In this document: one piece after another, positions 1 to 8,739 of the stretch
Layout of the letters: each line of letters opens with the position of its first letter
Position numbering within the stretch: position 1 is the stretch's first letter
Origin: Marinicauda algicola
Lineage (GTDB): Bacteria > Pseudomonadota > Alphaproteobacteria > Caulobacterales > Maricaulaceae
Length of the DNA: 64,000 bases
Direction of reading: 5' to 3'
NCBI RefSeq assembly: GCF_017161425.1
Contig: NZ_CP071057.1
Span: 2,233,501-2,297,500, forward strand
Translations under genes and position numbers: made by a program
The notes under the pieces: model-generated
Databases searched by the model: none
Told to the model about the DNA's origin: nothing
The model's input: the letters and a program-made list of their open reading frames with translations, nothing else

Positions 1-245
1 GGTCCGACCCGGCCGACCCAGGCGCCGGTCTCGCGCTCCTCGACGGTGAAGAAGCCGTAGCCTCGAAAATGCCAGTGACCGACCAGCGCGGCGAGACTGC
101 GCCAGGTCATGGGGGCGCTCTGCACCCCGCCGATATGGCGGGCCGCGACCTCGTCGCTCATCAGCGAGACGAAATGGGGGAAGTCACGCTCCTCCGGCAC
201 GCGCAGGCGCAGCCGGGCGGTTTCGATGACGGGTCCGGAAATCAT
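1..245 (-). CDS. GNAT family N-acetyltransferase (N-terminal part, runs off the window)
   Basis: The reverse strand is open from an ATG at 245 to the window edge and encodes about 81 residues. It starts MISGPVIETARLRLRVP and continues with a segment containing DFPHFVSLMSDEVAARHIGG and later WRSLAALVGHWHFRGYGFF. The opening 'IETARLRLR' plus a 'GYGFFTVEERETGAWVGRVG' segment is the usual layout of RimJ/RimL-type acetyltransferases: beta1, then the beta4 strand leading to the acetyl-CoA loop. The acetyl-CoA loop itself lies outside the window, so the substrate cannot be inferred. It is transcribed away from the TspO-like gene at 473. Confidence 0.72.
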   Translation of the reverse strand, partial: MISGPVIETARLRLRVPEERDFPHFVSLMSDEVAARHIGGVQSAPMTWRSLAALVGHWHFRGYGFFTVEERETGAWVGRVG

Positions 246-472
246 GGCAGTCGCGCGCTCCTCGGCCTGGCGAAGCGGGCCATAGCCCGGTGGCGCGGCC
301 CCTGTCGAGTGACGAAGAATTCACGAAACCTCGCCGCGCGGCATTTGCACCCGGACACGCAGGCTGTCACACTTTCGCCCGCAGAGCCGTGGCAGACTCG
401 CGAAACCATCGCCCGCCCGCTGACCATGAGAGACACTTGGCCGACCTGTTCCGCAAGCCCAGAGCCGGACCG

Positions 473-934
473 ATGCGCCTGCTGGCGTATCTCGTGGTCT
501 TTCCCGGCCTGGCGCTGGCGCTGAACGCCTGGATCTTCACCACCGGCGCGGCCGAGTGGGCGGCGAGCCTGGACAATCCGGCCTGGGCGCCGGCCGGCCC
601 TGTGATCGGCGCGGTCTGGATCGCGCTGTTCGCGCTGATGGCGGTGAGCCTCTGGCTCGTGGACCGGGCGGGCCATCTCGAGACGCGAAGTCCCGCCCAG
701 GCCCTGATCCTCGCCCAGTACCTCGTCAATATCGCCTGGACCTGGCTGTATTTCGGCGAGCGCAGCGTGGCGAACGGCTTCTACGTCACCGTGGGGGCAT
801 TCGCGCTGTCGATCGCGGCCTTCGTCGCGATCTGGCGGGCCAACCGCAATGCCGCCCTGCTCTTCCTGCCGCTGGTGCTCTGGCTCGGCTTCGCGCTGGC
901 GCTGAGCTATTCGATCTGGCAGCTCAATCCCTGA
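473..934 (+). CDS. TspO/MBR-like tryptophan-rich membrane protein
   Basis: 153 residues with about five hydrophobic helices, the size and topology of TspO/MBR (translocator protein) family members, which bind porphyrins and cholesterol-like ligands in the membrane. Family signatures seen: W-x5-NPAWAPAGPV followed by VWIALF in the first third, and NIAWTWLYFGE with further Trp in the middle. The ATG at 473 (MRLLAYLVV) was chosen because it begins directly with a hydrophobic segment; longer in-frame starts add a non-hydrophobic Arg-rich leader. The sequence is a distant member compared with Rhodobacter TspO, so a role in tetrapyrrole sensing is only a family-based guess. Its 3' end overlaps the convergent gene at 924 by 11 bases. 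Confidence 0.75.
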   Translation: MRLLAYLVVFPGLALALNAWIFTTGAAEWAASLDNPAWAPAGPVIGAVWIALFALMAVSLWLVDRAGHLETRSPAQALILAQYLVNIAWTWLYFGERSVANGFYVTVGAFALSIAAFVAIWRANRNAALLFLPLVLWLGFALALSYSIWQLNP

Positions 935-1226
935 ACCGGCGCCAGAGGAAGAGCGCGACGAGCAAGCCGGCGATCGCGAGCATGGCGAGTTCCAGGCGCG
1001 TCATCCCGAACAGGGCGGGCTCGAGCAGCGGGACGAGGCGCTCGAAACGGGCCGCGAGGCCGTCGCCCGCCTCCCCGCCGCGAAAGCCGACCGCAACCGC
1101 GACGAAGACCAGGATCGCTGCGCCGAAACCGGCGAGCTTGATCGCGCCCTCCACGCTCTCGGTGCGCGCATCGCGGGCCCGGCGGTCGCGCATGCGCCGG
1201 AGGCGCTCGCGGCTTCGCTGGCTCAT
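924..1226 (-). CDS. small membrane protein of unknown function, two transmembrane segments
   Basis: 100 residues. A strongly basic N-terminus (residues 1-20, many Arg) is followed by one hydrophobic stretch (IKLAGFGAAILVFVAVAV), a charged linker, and a second near the C-terminus (LAMLAIAGLLVALFLW) ending in RRFRD. This predicts two helices with both ends cytoplasmic under the positive-inside rule. The ATG at 1226 is preceded by a GGAGGAGG ribosome site about six bases upstream, which decides it over an upstream in-frame ATG at 1262. No family was recognised. It converges on and overlaps the tspO-like gene. Confidence 0.6.
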   Translation of the reverse strand: MSQRSRERLRRMRDRRARDARTESVEGAIKLAGFGAAILVFVAVAVGFRGGEAGDGLAARFERLVPLLEPALFGMTRLELAMLAIAGLLVALFLWRRFRD

Positions 1227-1480
1227 GACCGGTCCTCCTCCTGCGGTCTCTCCCTGACGCATTTTGCTTGTCGGCAGGGCGGGTTTCGGGCATAGTCCGG
1301 CGCGTACGGGCGGCCGAGACTATAAGTTAGGCCCGGCGGAAATACTGGACTACACGAAGTGGCAGCACGCCAGCACCTTCAGCTTTCCCCGACATGCAAG
1401 TCCGTTCGCCGCGACCGGGACGCCGGGCGGTCTATTTGCTATGCGCCGGACGCGGCGTGACTGGGGAAAGGCTCCCGACA

Positions 1481-1693
1481 ATGACTACCGGAACCGTGAA
1501 GTTCTTCAACACCCAGAAGGGCTTCGGCTTCATCACGCCGGACGACGGCGGCAAGGACGTCTTCGTTCACATCACCGCGGTCCAGTCCGCCGGCCTGCCG
1601 GGCCTGGCTGACGGCCAGCGCGTGTCCTTCGAAACCGAGCCGGACAAGCGCGGCAAGGGTCCGAAGGCCGTCAACCTGCAGCTGGCCGACTAA
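1481..1693 (+). CDS. cold-shock domain protein (CspA family)
   Basis: 70 residues, a single cold-shock domain that binds single-stranded nucleic acid and acts as an RNA chaperone. RNP1 is seen as KGFGFI (residues 13-18) and RNP2 as VFVHI (27-31), with the typical opening [11 protein letters not shown]. The start at 1481 follows a GGGGAAAGG ribosome site; the longer in-frame ATG at 1394 would add a non-homologous leader. About 255 bases separate it from the divergent neighbour, enough for the long structured 5' leader typical of csp genes. A strong terminator lies at 1748-1783. The length and absence of a second domain indicate an ordinary single-domain Csp. Confidence 0.93.
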   Translation: MTTGTVKFFNTQKGFGFITPDDGGKDVFVHITAVQSAGLPGLADGQRVSFETEPDKRGKGPKAVNLQLAD

Positions 1694-1747
1694 GCCTCGC
1701 ATGCAGGACCGGATGGGCAGAGCCCGCCCCGGTCTGACGAAATCACG

Positions 1748-1783
1748 AAAAGGGCGCGGTCCCGCGAGGGAGCGCGCCTTTTT
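1748..1783. terminator. intrinsic terminator between csp and the serine hydrolase gene
   Basis: A-tract, GGGCGCG stem arm, loop, GCGCGCC arm and then five T on the + strand. The A-tract gives a matching T-tract on the - strand. It lies between two convergent genes (csp on +, hydrolase on -) and probably serves both. Confidence 0.8.
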
Positions 1784-1789
1784 CATGTC

Positions 1790-2923
1790 CTAGAGGCAGC
1801 GGTACGCTGCCTCGATGAGGCGCATGGCGCGCGCGTCCCCGACCAGCACCTCGCGCTGGCGGTTCATCACGTAGGCGCCCGAGACACCGCGCACCGGATC
1901 GGCGAAGGCGCAGGAGCCGCCGAAGCCGTAATGGCCGACGGCCCTGGGCTCGGGCCCGTAATGGCCGCTGTCGCGGTTGATCATCACCCCGCAGCCATAG
2001 GCGAGATCGAAGGGCAGGACGCGGTCCTGGCCAGAGGTCTGTTCCTCCATCGCCCGCACGATCGTGCCCGGCGAGATGAAGTCCTCGCCCATCAGCTCTC
2101 CCCTGCTGGCGAACGCGCTCATCAGATTCGCCAGCGCCCCGGCGGTGCCGTGACCGTTGGCGGCGGGCAGCTCGGCCGAGCGCCAGGCGGCGGTGCCGCG
2201 CCGGCCGGGCGAGGACCAGGGCTTGAGGAAGGCGGCGGTCTTGGCCTCGTTGATCGATCCCAGACGCGGAGGCCTGGGCGGCAGGACGTGCTCGGCGGCG
2301 CGCTCGTGCTCGCTTTCCGGCACCCCGATCATGAAGTCGATGCCGCGCGGACCGGCGATGGTCTCCTTCAGGATCTCTCCCACCGAGCGGCCCTTCTCGT
2401 CCACCCGGCGCGCCACGGCGTCGGCGATCACGCCGAAGGTGATGGGGTGATAGCCCGAGCCCTCGCCCGGCTCCCAGAGCGGCTCCTGCGCGGCGACGCG
2501 TTTCTCCATGGTCTCGCGGTCGAACCAGTCGGCCGGGTCCATCTCGCTCGTGATGCCCGGCACGCCCGCCTGGTGGGAAAGCGCCTGCGCCAGCGTCACG
2601 CCGCCCTTGCCGTGCTGGCCGAAATCCTCCCACACCTCGGCGATCGGGGTGTGGTAGGCGATGCGGCCCCGATCGACGAGCCAGGCCATGACGAGCGCGG
2701 TGATCGCCTTGCCGGTGGAGAAAACCGGCACGATCGTGTCCGCACTCCATTCCCGGCTCTTCCTGCGATCCGCGAAGCCGGCATGGATGTCGACGAGGAC
2801 CTCGCCGTCCTTCACCAGGGCGAAGTTCGCACCGAGCTCGTCGGTTTCCTCGAAATTCTTCGCGAACGCGTCGGCGACTGCGCCGAACCCGTCCGCGACC
2901 TCACCTTTGATGTCGATGCTCAT
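1790..2923 (-). CDS. serine hydrolase, beta-lactamase/EstB-like class C family
   Basis: 377 residues. The class C/DD-peptidase-like fold is indicated by the SxxK motif STGK at residues 69-72 (nucleophile Ser69, Lys72), a Tyr in GSGYHP (Tyr158, the YxN position) and GHYGFGGS near the C-terminus in place of the KTG box. This pattern is typical of EstB-type esterases and other beta-lactamase-related hydrolases, not of true cephalosporinases. No signal peptide is visible, so a cytoplasmic esterase is more likely than a beta-lactamase. The ATG at 2923 gives MSIDIKGEVADGF; an upstream ATG at 2959 adds 12 residues with no homology. The natural substrate is unknown. Confidence 0.82.
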   Translation of the reverse strand: MSIDIKGEVADGFGAVADAFAKNFEETDELGANFALVKDGEVLVDIHAGFADRRKSREWSADTIVPVFSTGKAITALVMAWLVDRGRIAYHTPIAEVWEDFGQHGKGGVTLAQALSHQAGVPGITSEMDPADWFDRETMEKRVAAQEPLWEPGEGSGYHPITFGVIADAVARRVDEKGRSVGEILKETIAGPRGIDFMIGVPESEHERAAEHVLPPRPPRLGSINEAKTAAFLKPWSSPGRRGTAAWRSAELPAANGHGTAGALANLMSAFASRGELMGEDFISPGTIVRAMEEQTSGQDRVLPFDLAYGCGVMINRDSGHYGPEPRAVGHYGFGGSCAFADPVRGVSGAYVMNRQREVLVGDARAMRLIEAAYRCL

Positions 2924-2963
2924 GGGCCCGGAACTAGCCTCGCGCGCCGGGCGGCGCAAGCGC

Positions 2964-4532
2964 TCAGGCGAAAATCGCCATGCGCAAGCCTCTCGCGTCG
3001 CGTGGGGGATCTTCGGGCAGGCACAGGGCCCGGCCCTCCGCGATGCGCACCGCGCTCAGCGCACAGGCGCCCGCGTCGAGGAGATCGTCGGGCGCCACCT
3101 CCTTGCGCCGGAAGGGGTGCGGATCGAACAGGCCCGCGGGCAGGCCGTGCACGGCGAGCACGGCGAGGCGCTCGGCGCGCCCTTCGCGGGTGCGCTTGGC
3201 ATGGGCCATGGGCGCGCCGGCAAGTTCGGCGAAGACGAGTTCGGGATGGACCTCGTGCACGCACCCCTCCAGCGCGGGGCCCATCGCGGCGTCGATCTCG
3301 GCCATCCTGCCCATGATGTTCCAGGTCTGCCTGGAAAGCCCCGGCCCGCCGGCGGCGCGGTTGAGCGCGAGCGCCTCCTCGTAGCTCGAGGCCGCCAGCG
3401 CCGGGCGCAGGGGCGAGGCGAAGACCGAGGCGCGCCGCGGCCCCAACCGCATCCGGGCGAGGCGCTCGCACGCCCGGCCACCCTTGCCGGAGGGCGCGTC
3501 CTCGAAGCCGATGGGCATGTCCACGGCAATGACGTGGGCGCGCTCGCCCGCCGCCAGTGCGGCGCGGAAGCTGTCGTGGACGACGAGGCGCGGCGGCTCG
3601 ATGCCGTTGAGGTCGATGAGCACGCCGGCCCATCCGGCCGGGCAGCCGTCGAGCCCCATGACCCAGGCCGGCCTCTGCGCGCCGAGGCGTCTCAGGCTCA
3701 CGGGCTCGAGAGCGTCCGCCTCGCTCGCGGCCAGCACCAGATCGCGCGCCCCGGCCTCCAGCGTCGCGCGGATCGCGGCGCGGGTGCGCTGCGTCGCGAT
3801 GCGGGTGACCGCCTTGAGATCGGCGCCGTCCAGCGCCTCGGCGAGCGCCAGAGCGGCGAACAGGTCCCCGGTGCCGTGCGGTACGCGTTCGAGCCGCCCC
3901 GTCTCGGTGATCCAGGCCTCGCCGCCGGTCACGGCAAGCACGCCGAGCGCGCCCGGCGTGCCGGGGACGGAGGTCACGAGCGCGGGCACCGCGAGGCTGC
4001 GTACCGCCTCGGCGGCGTCCTGCGGCCCGGCGATCGCGCGTCCGGTCAGGAAGGAGAGTTCGTAGGCGTTCGGCGTGACGAGGTCGGCGCGCGGGACGAG
4101 CAGGCTCCTGACCGCCGCGGCAGTTTCGGCCTTCACGTAGAGCCCGTCGGCCGACCCGTCCGGCGTGCCGTCCCCGCAGATCGGGTCGACGAGGACGAAG
4201 ACGCCCGGGTTCGCCGCGCGCGCTGCATCGACGAAGCTGGCCGCCGCCTCGACCTGGGCCGGGCTCGCGAAATAGCCCGTCAGGATCGCCGCCGCTCCGC
4301 CATGGGAGCCGTGCGCCACGAGCCCGTCGAGCGCGCCCTCGAACACCGCGTCCGGCACCGCGCCTCCGCCCGGCGCGCCATGGCCGGGGTGGCGCCCGAA
4401 GATCACCGTCGGGACATGCTCGGGCGTGCGGCCGCGACGCGCCAGCACGCTCGCGGCCACGCCCCCGCCGACGCGGCTTCCGGCCACGAGCGAGGTGAAG
4501 AGAATGACTGTACCGCCGGTGTGCAAGCTCAT
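2964..4532 (-). CDS. fusion protein: pyridoxal kinase (PdxY-like) + DUF429 RNase H-like domain
   Basis: 522 residues in one uninterrupted frame. Residues 1-278 look like pyridoxal kinase of the PfkB/ribokinase superfamily: VDPICGDG (115-122), TPNAYE (153-158) and the anion-hole/catalytic GTGD (220-223, Asp223 as base). Residues about 289-522 form a DUF429 domain (predicted RNase H-fold nuclease): GLDGCPAGWAG (293-303), AVDMPIGF, the R-x-SVFASPLRPAL segment, a conserved EVHPELVF and a C-terminal Asp region. The start at 4532 (MSLHTGGTVILF) fits the kinase N-terminus. It is divergent from the CitE-like gene with only 24 bases between starts. Most PdxY and DUF429 proteins are separate polypeptides, so the fusion is the unusual point. 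Kinase substrate and nuclease activity are family inferences. Confidence 0.85.
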   Translation of the reverse strand: MSLHTGGTVILFTSLVAGSRVGGGVAASVLARRGRTPEHVPTVIFGRHPGHGAPGGGAVPDAVFEGALDGLVAHGSHGGAAAILTGYFASPAQVEAAASFVDAARAANPGVFVLVDPICGDGTPDGSADGLYVKAETAAAVRSLLVPRADLVTPNAYELSFLTGRAIAGPQDAAEAVRSLAVPALVTSVPGTPGALGVLAVTGGEAWITETGRLERVPHGTGDLFAALALAEALDGADLKAVTRIATQRTRAAIRATLEAGARDLVLAASEADALEPVSLRRLGAQRPAWVMGLDGCPAGWAGVLIDLNGIEPPRLVVHDSFRAALAAGERAHVIAVDMPIGFEDAPSGKGGRACERLARMRLGPRRASVFASPLRPALAASSYEEALALNRAAGGPGLSRQTWNIMGRMAEIDAAMGPALEGCVHEVHPELVFAELAGAPMAHAKRTREGRAERLAVLAVHGLPAGLFDPHPFRRKEVAPDDLLDAGACALSAVRIAEGRALCLPEDPPRDARGLRMAIFA

Positions 4533-4556
4533 GATTGTCTTGTAATCAGTTTGGTC

Positions 4557-5432
4557 ATGGCTGACGAGAATCGATCCCCCGCTCCGCACCGTTCCGTCCT
4601 GTTCGTGCCGGCCGACAAGCCGCGTGCCATCGAGAAGGCCGCGACGCTCGGCGCCGACGCGCTGATCCTCGATCTCGAGGATGCCGTCGCCGAGGACGCC
4701 AAGGCGCAGGCGCGCCAGTCCGCGCCCGCCGCGGTCGCGGCCTGGCGCGAGGCCGGCATGCGCACCCTGCTGCGCGTCAACGGCGTGCGCACCGACTTCT
4801 TCTCCGGGGACTGCGCGGTTGCGGCGAAGGCGAAGCCCGACGCCGTGGTCGTCGCCAAGGCGAACCGGGCCGAGACGCTCCTGAAGGTGCGCGCCGCCCT
4901 CGATGCCGCCGGCTATCAAGGCCCGGTCTGGGCGATGATCGAGACCCCGACCGCGATCCTGAACCTGCGCCTGATCGGGGAGATCGCCGCCGATGTCGGG
5001 TTGGAGGCCCTGCTTGCCGGCACGAACGACCTCGCCGCGATGCTGCGCTGCCGGCTGGACGAGGAGCGCCGCGCCCTGCGTCCCCATCTCGCCCAGATCG
5101 TGCTGGCCGCCCGCGCCTACGGCCTCATCGCGGTCGACGGCGTCTACAACGACTTCACCGACAGGGCCGGGTTCGAGTTCGAGGCCCGTGCCGGCAAGGC
5201 GCTCGGTTTCGACGGCAAGTCGCTGATCCACCCCTCCCAGGTCGAAGCGGCCAATCGCGCCTTCTCGCCGAGCAAGGACGAGGTCGACTGGGCCAGCAAG
5301 GTGGTCGCCGCCTTCGAGGACCCGGAACATGACGGGCGCGGAGCGATTGCCCTGGACGGCCGCATGGTCGAACGCCTGCATCTCGACGCCGCCCGGGCTA
5401 TCCTCGCGATGGCGCAAGACAGGACGGAGTGA
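4557..5432 (+). CDS. HpcH/HpaI aldolase/citrate lyase family protein (CitE-like)
   Basis: 291 residues. TIM-barrel family that cleaves or condenses acyl-CoA esters such as malyl-, beta-methylmalyl- or citramalyl-CoA. Seen: RSVLFVPADKPRAIEKA at the N-terminus, the metal-binding LILDLEDAV motif, RVNGV, the AMIETPTAI strand with its metal-binding Glu, and GTNDL followed by KSLIHPSQ at the end. The absence of citrate lyase alpha/gamma partners argues against a true citrate lyase subunit. The ATG at 4557 has no good ribosome site, so translation may rely on a short leader. ArsC follows after three bases, so the two are co-transcribed. Confidence 0.85.
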   Translation: MADENRSPAPHRSVLFVPADKPRAIEKAATLGADALILDLEDAVAEDAKAQARQSAPAAVAAWREAGMRTLLRVNGVRTDFFSGDCAVAAKAKPDAVVVAKANRAETLLKVRAALDAAGYQGPVWAMIETPTAILNLRLIGEIAADVGLEALLAGTNDLAAMLRCRLDEERRALRPHLAQIVLAARAYGLIAVDGVYNDFTDRAGFEFEARAGKALGFDGKSLIHPSQVEAANRAFSPSKDEVDWASKVVAAFEDPEHDGRGAIALDGRMVERLHLDAARAILAMAQDRTE

Positions 5433-5435
5433 ACG

Positions 5436-5798
5436 ATGACTTTGACTTACTGGCACAATCCGCGCTGCTCGAAATCGCGCGAGGGCCTCGCCTTCCTGCG
5501 CGAGAAGGGCATTCACCCCGAGGTGCGCGAGTACATGACGGACGTGCCGACGAAGGGCGAACTGGAAGCGGTCGTCGACAAGCTGCGCCTGGACAGCCCG
5601 CGCGGGATGATGCGCACCAAGGAAGCCGCCTACAAGGCGCAGGGCCTCGCCGACGTGACCGCTGCCGGCGCCCTGATCGAGGCCATGATCGAGGAGCCGC
5701 GCCTGATCGAGCGCCCGATCCTCGTATCCGAGACCAAGGCGGCGATCGGCCGACCGACGGAGAAACTGCTCGACGCGATACCGAGCGGGCGCAGCTGA
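5436..5798 (+). CDS. arsC: arsenate reductase (glutaredoxin-type ArsC family)
   Basis: 120 residues, the normal length. The family reduces arsenate to arsenite with glutathione/glutaredoxin. The catalytic NPRCSKSR box gives Cys11, and the conserved ERPILV segment supplies the binding arginine near residue 93. No arsR, acr3 or arsB gene is nearby, and the gene sits three bases behind the CitE-like lyase, so it may not be part of an arsenic resistance operon. Many such isolated ArsC-family (YffB/ArsC-like) proteins have no demonstrated arsenate activity. Confidence 0.85.
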   Translation: MTLTYWHNPRCSKSREGLAFLREKGIHPEVREYMTDVPTKGELEAVVDKLRLDSPRGMMRTKEAAYKAQGLADVTAAGALIEAMIEEPRLIERPILVSETKAAIGRPTEKLLDAIPSGRS

Positions 5799-5801
5799 CG
5801 C

Positions 5802-6503
5802 CTATTCGGCGGCCTGGCTCGCCTCGCCATCGCCCCCCTCGTCCGGTTCGCTGGCGTATTTCAGCGTGATGGGAATGTTCAGCGCGACGAAGATCGCGAA
5901 CATGGCGTACGTGCCCCAGAAGCGGAAATTCGCCCAGAAGGTCTCGCTGATCGAGAAGGTGTCGAACCAGCGCAGGGTCTCGGGGACTGCGGGGTCGCCG
6001 ATATGGCGCCAGAGCAGTTCGTTGGTCCCGGCGAGCACCATGAAGAACAGCGCCCAGCGTACCGCCAGGATGAACCAGGCGCGCTCGGGCATCTGGTAGA
6101 TCGTGCCGAACAGGTAGCGCCAGACATTGAAGCCGAGCGAGTAGCTGACGAGGATCGCGAAGGCGAAGATCAGGTTGATGATCGTCGGCTTGACGTAGGC
6201 GAAGACCGGGTTCTGGAAGTAGATCGTCATGGCGCCGAAGGCGGTGACGATGACGAAGGTCACGATCAGCATGGGCGGGGTGCGCTTTTGCACGAACACC
6301 GCCCAGATCACGGCGAGCGCGGTCGCGGCCATGAAGATGCCCGTCGCCCAGTAGATCGCCGCGTCCGTGAACGGCTTGGCGAGATTGTAGGTCAGCATGA
6401 AGACCGCGGCCGGGCCGACATCGACGATCAGCTTCGAGCCCTGGCCGAGCGTCTTCGCGCCCTGCCCGGCGGAATCGCTCGCGGAATTGCCGGCGTCGCT
6501 CAT
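5802..6503 (-). CDS. yciB: YciB/IspZ inner-membrane septation protein
   Basis: 233 residues with five or more hydrophobic helices. Residues ~25-45 carry the conserved VDVGPAAVFMLTYN opening, then the QKRTPPMLIVTFVIV core, and later GFNVWRYLF and MPERAW with a final NFRFWGTYAMFAIF segment, the pattern of the YciB (intracellular septation protein A) family, which affects cell-envelope integrity and division. Two ATGs (6509 and 6503) are close; the GGGAAGG ribosome site is better spaced for 6503. The N-terminus has a Gly/Ser-rich cytoplasmic extension of about 25 residues. The gene converges on arsC with a gap of three bases. Confidence 0.88.
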   Translation of the reverse strand: MSDAGNSASDSAGQGAKTLGQGSKLIVDVGPAAVFMLTYNLAKPFTDAAIYWATGIFMAATALAVIWAVFVQKRTPPMLIVTFVIVTAFGAMTIYFQNPVFAYVKPTIINLIFAFAILVSYSLGFNVWRYLFGTIYQMPERAWFILAVRWALFFMVLAGTNELLWRHIGDPAVPETLRWFDTFSISETFWANFRFWGTYAMFAIFVALNIPITLKYASEPDEGGDGEASQAAE

Positions 6504-6588
6504 GCCCATGTCCTTCCCGTGACCTCGACGCTGATTAGCAGCTGGCAGGGCACAATACGAGAGCGAAGGCCAGACGGATCGCCGGCCG

Positions 6589-8739
6589 CTACTCCCCCGG
6601 CCGGTAGACCCGCACGGCGGCGGCGCGGATCCCGGCCTCGCTCATGGGCACGGGCCGGAAGTCCTCCTCGGCGAACATCTGCATCTGGCTCGTGAAGTGC
6701 CCGGTGCCGGGCCGGTTGCTGGAGCCGTACTGGTGGACGGCGAACACCGACTGTTCGCCGCTGTCCGACCATTCCACGACCATGGTCAGGCCATCCCCGG
6801 CGACCATATGGAGAGTCCCGTCCTCTGCCGGACGCCCGTAGACCGCACGCAGCGTATCGGGGCCGCCGTCGAGCGGCAGGGAGACCTCGCCGCGCACGAG
6901 CCGGTTGACCTCGCCCCACTCGGGATCGAGACGGCCGTGATGGGTCATCAGCCATTCGGCGGCCCGCGGGAGGCTGTTCGGCACGTCCTCGAGGACATCG
7001 CCCTCCTTGAGATACCAGCACAGCAGCACGATGGCCGCGCCGCGGTTCTCCGCCTGGGCCCCGAGATCCCAGCCCGCCGCGATGCGCGCGGCCTCCTGGT
7101 GGAGCGGATCGCTCCAGGGATGGTCGAGGATCGCCTGGCGCAGGGCGGCGGCCTCGCTCTCGCGGTCGTAGCGGTCGTCGTACTTCACGCCGAGTAGCTC
7201 CTCCCGGCTCGTCAGCCCGTCGCCGTCGTCGGCGAAGAGTCCGGTGGCGCGCAGGGCGCGGTTGGTCATCACCGTCTCGATGCCGAACTGCGGCGGATAG
7301 TCCTCCGCGTCGGGGTCCTCCTGCGTCAGCGTGACCGCGAAGGGGGAGTGGTTGGACTCCAGCACGTAGCCGGCGGCGGGATCGACCATGTGCGGCAGGG
7401 CCGACAGCGGCGCGAAATCCTGCCAGACGAGATCGGAGCGGTCGCCGGGCAGTATACCGCGCCAGTCGAGCCCGGGGACAGCCGGCCGGTCGGGCATGCG
7501 GGCGAGATAGTAGCGCGCGATGCGGCCCTCGCGGTCGGCGGCGATGCGGTTGGTATTGCCCATCGCGCCCATCTCCAGCGCCGCCTCGAACTCGGCCACG
7601 CTCCGGGCGCGCATCATGCGGTAGGCCTGCTCGCCGAAGCGGATGTCGCCCATGGTCGCGTAGCGCAGCGCATAGGTGCCGTGCGCCGTGCGGAAGACCG
7701 GCCCGTGAACCGACCATTCCAGAGGACGCGTGACCCGCCAGGCGAACGGGCCCCAGAGACGCACCGTCATCGTCGCCGTGGCGCGCTCGAAGGCGCGGGC
7801 CTCGCCGTCCAGGACATAGGCCTCGCCGTCCCCGGTCAGCTCGAGCCGGTAGACGTCGATGAGGTCGGGATAATTGACCGTCGCGGCGAAGCCGAGATCG
7901 GGATTGGTGCCGAGATGCAGGGCCGGCGAGCCGGGAAACAGGCCGCCGGCGAAATTGAGCCCCTCGTCGCTGACCACCTGGGCCTCGTACCAGGCGAGTG
8001 CGCCCTCGGTCGGCTGGTGGGAATTGACGACGAGGCGCGTGGCGCCGTCCGCCGAGCGGTGCGGGGCGACCGCGATGGCGTTCGAGCCGAGCTCGGTGTC
8101 CGGGCCGTCCTGCAGATAGACCTGCAGTTCCTGCCCGCGCGAGGGATCGCGCTCCACCTCGGGGGCCATGATCCCGCCGACCGCCTCGCCGAAACCGTAG
8201 AAGAGCGGGCTGAAGAAGGCCGACAGGGCGATGACGTCCTCGCCGGTGACCGGGAAGAGATCGCGCTCGACGATCTCGTGCGGATGCCGCGCCGCGTAGA
8301 GATTGAGACCGGCGGCATAGCCCTCGGCGAAGGCGCGCGTTCCCGGCGAGAGATCGGTTTCGTAGCGCTCGGCCACGTCCTCGCGGATCTTCAGGAGCTG
8401 GACGAGATAGCTCGTCTTCGCCTCCTCCTCGTTGCGCGCCAGCATGTGCGCGCCGAGCCCGGCCCGCAGCGAGCCCTGTATGGTCTCGAAATCGTCTTCG
8501 GCATGGGCGAAGGCGAGGCCGAAGGCCGCGTCGGCATCGGTCTCGCCGATCACCCGCGGCACGCCCCAGGCGTCGCGCGCGATCTCGGCCGAATAGGCGC
8601 CCGCCGCCGCGACCGCGGCATCGCGATCGAAGCTGCGCCCTTCCAGCGGGGCGAGCCGCAGCCCGAGCGCGAAGGCCGCGCCGATGCCGCCCACGAGAAG
8701 TCCGCCGGCCGCAAGGGTGATGATGTGAGACGTGCGCAT
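6589..8739 (-). CDS. penicillin acylase family (Ntn-hydrolase), exported
   Basis: 716 residues. An N-terminal hydrophobic signal/anchor (residues 5-28) precedes the conserved EIARDAWGVPRVIGETDADAA stretch (the alpha-chain 'DxxGVPhI' motif). The autocatalytic site is Gly218-Ser219-Asn220, Ser219 becoming the N-terminal nucleophile of the beta chain, followed by VNSHQPTEG and the NPDLGFAATVNYPD region. Family members hydrolyse amides such as penicillins or N-acyl-homoserine lactones after cleavage in the periplasm. Substrate cannot be told from sequence; acyl-homoserine lactone acylase (PvdQ-like) and cephalosporin acylase are both possible. The start follows GGGGGAGGG five bases upstream of the ATG. 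Confidence 0.88.
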   Translation of the reverse strand: MRTSHIITLAAGGLLVGGIGAAFALGLRLAPLEGRSFDRDAAVAAAGAYSAEIARDAWGVPRVIGETDADAAFGLAFAHAEDDFETIQGSLRAGLGAHMLARNEEEAKTSYLVQLLKIREDVAERYETDLSPGTRAFAEGYAAGLNLYAARHPHEIVERDLFPVTGEDVIALSAFFSPLFYGFGEAVGGIMAPEVERDPSRGQELQVYLQDGPDTELGSNAIAVAPHRSADGATRLVVNSHQPTEGALAWYEAQVVSDEGLNFAGGLFPGSPALHLGTNPDLGFAATVNYPDLIDVYRLELTGDGEAYVLDGEARAFERATATMTVRLWGPFAWRVTRPLEWSVHGPVFRTAHGTYALRYATMGDIRFGEQAYRMMRARSVAEFEAALEMGAMGNTNRIAADREGRIARYYLARMPDRPAVPGLDWRGILPGDRSDLVWQDFAPLSALPHMVDPAAGYVLESNHSPFAVTLTQEDPDAEDYPPQFGIETVMTNRALRATGLFADDGDGLTSREELLGVKYDDRYDRESEAAALRQAILDHPWSDPLHQEAARIAAGWDLGAQAENRGAAIVLLCWYLKEGDVLEDVPNSLPRAAEWLMTHHGRLDPEWGEVNRLVRGEVSLPLDGGPDTLRAVYGRPAEDGTLHMVAGDGLTMVVEWSDSGEQSVFAVHQYGSSNRPGTGHFTSQMQMFAEEDFRPVPMSEAGIRAAAVRVYRPGE

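Noticed and set aside
1790-2923. Antibiotic beta-lactamase
   Set aside because: Lacks a signal peptide and the KTG box; the SxxK/GHYG pattern fits EstB-type esterases better.
2661-5432. Long upstream extension of the CitE-like gene
   Set aside because: The part before 4557 is antisense to the serine hydrolase and PdxY genes and has no homology; the family-typical N-terminus begins at the internal ATG.
5436-5798. Arsenic resistance operon
   Set aside because: Only an ArsC-family gene is present; no arsR, efflux or methyltransferase genes nearby.
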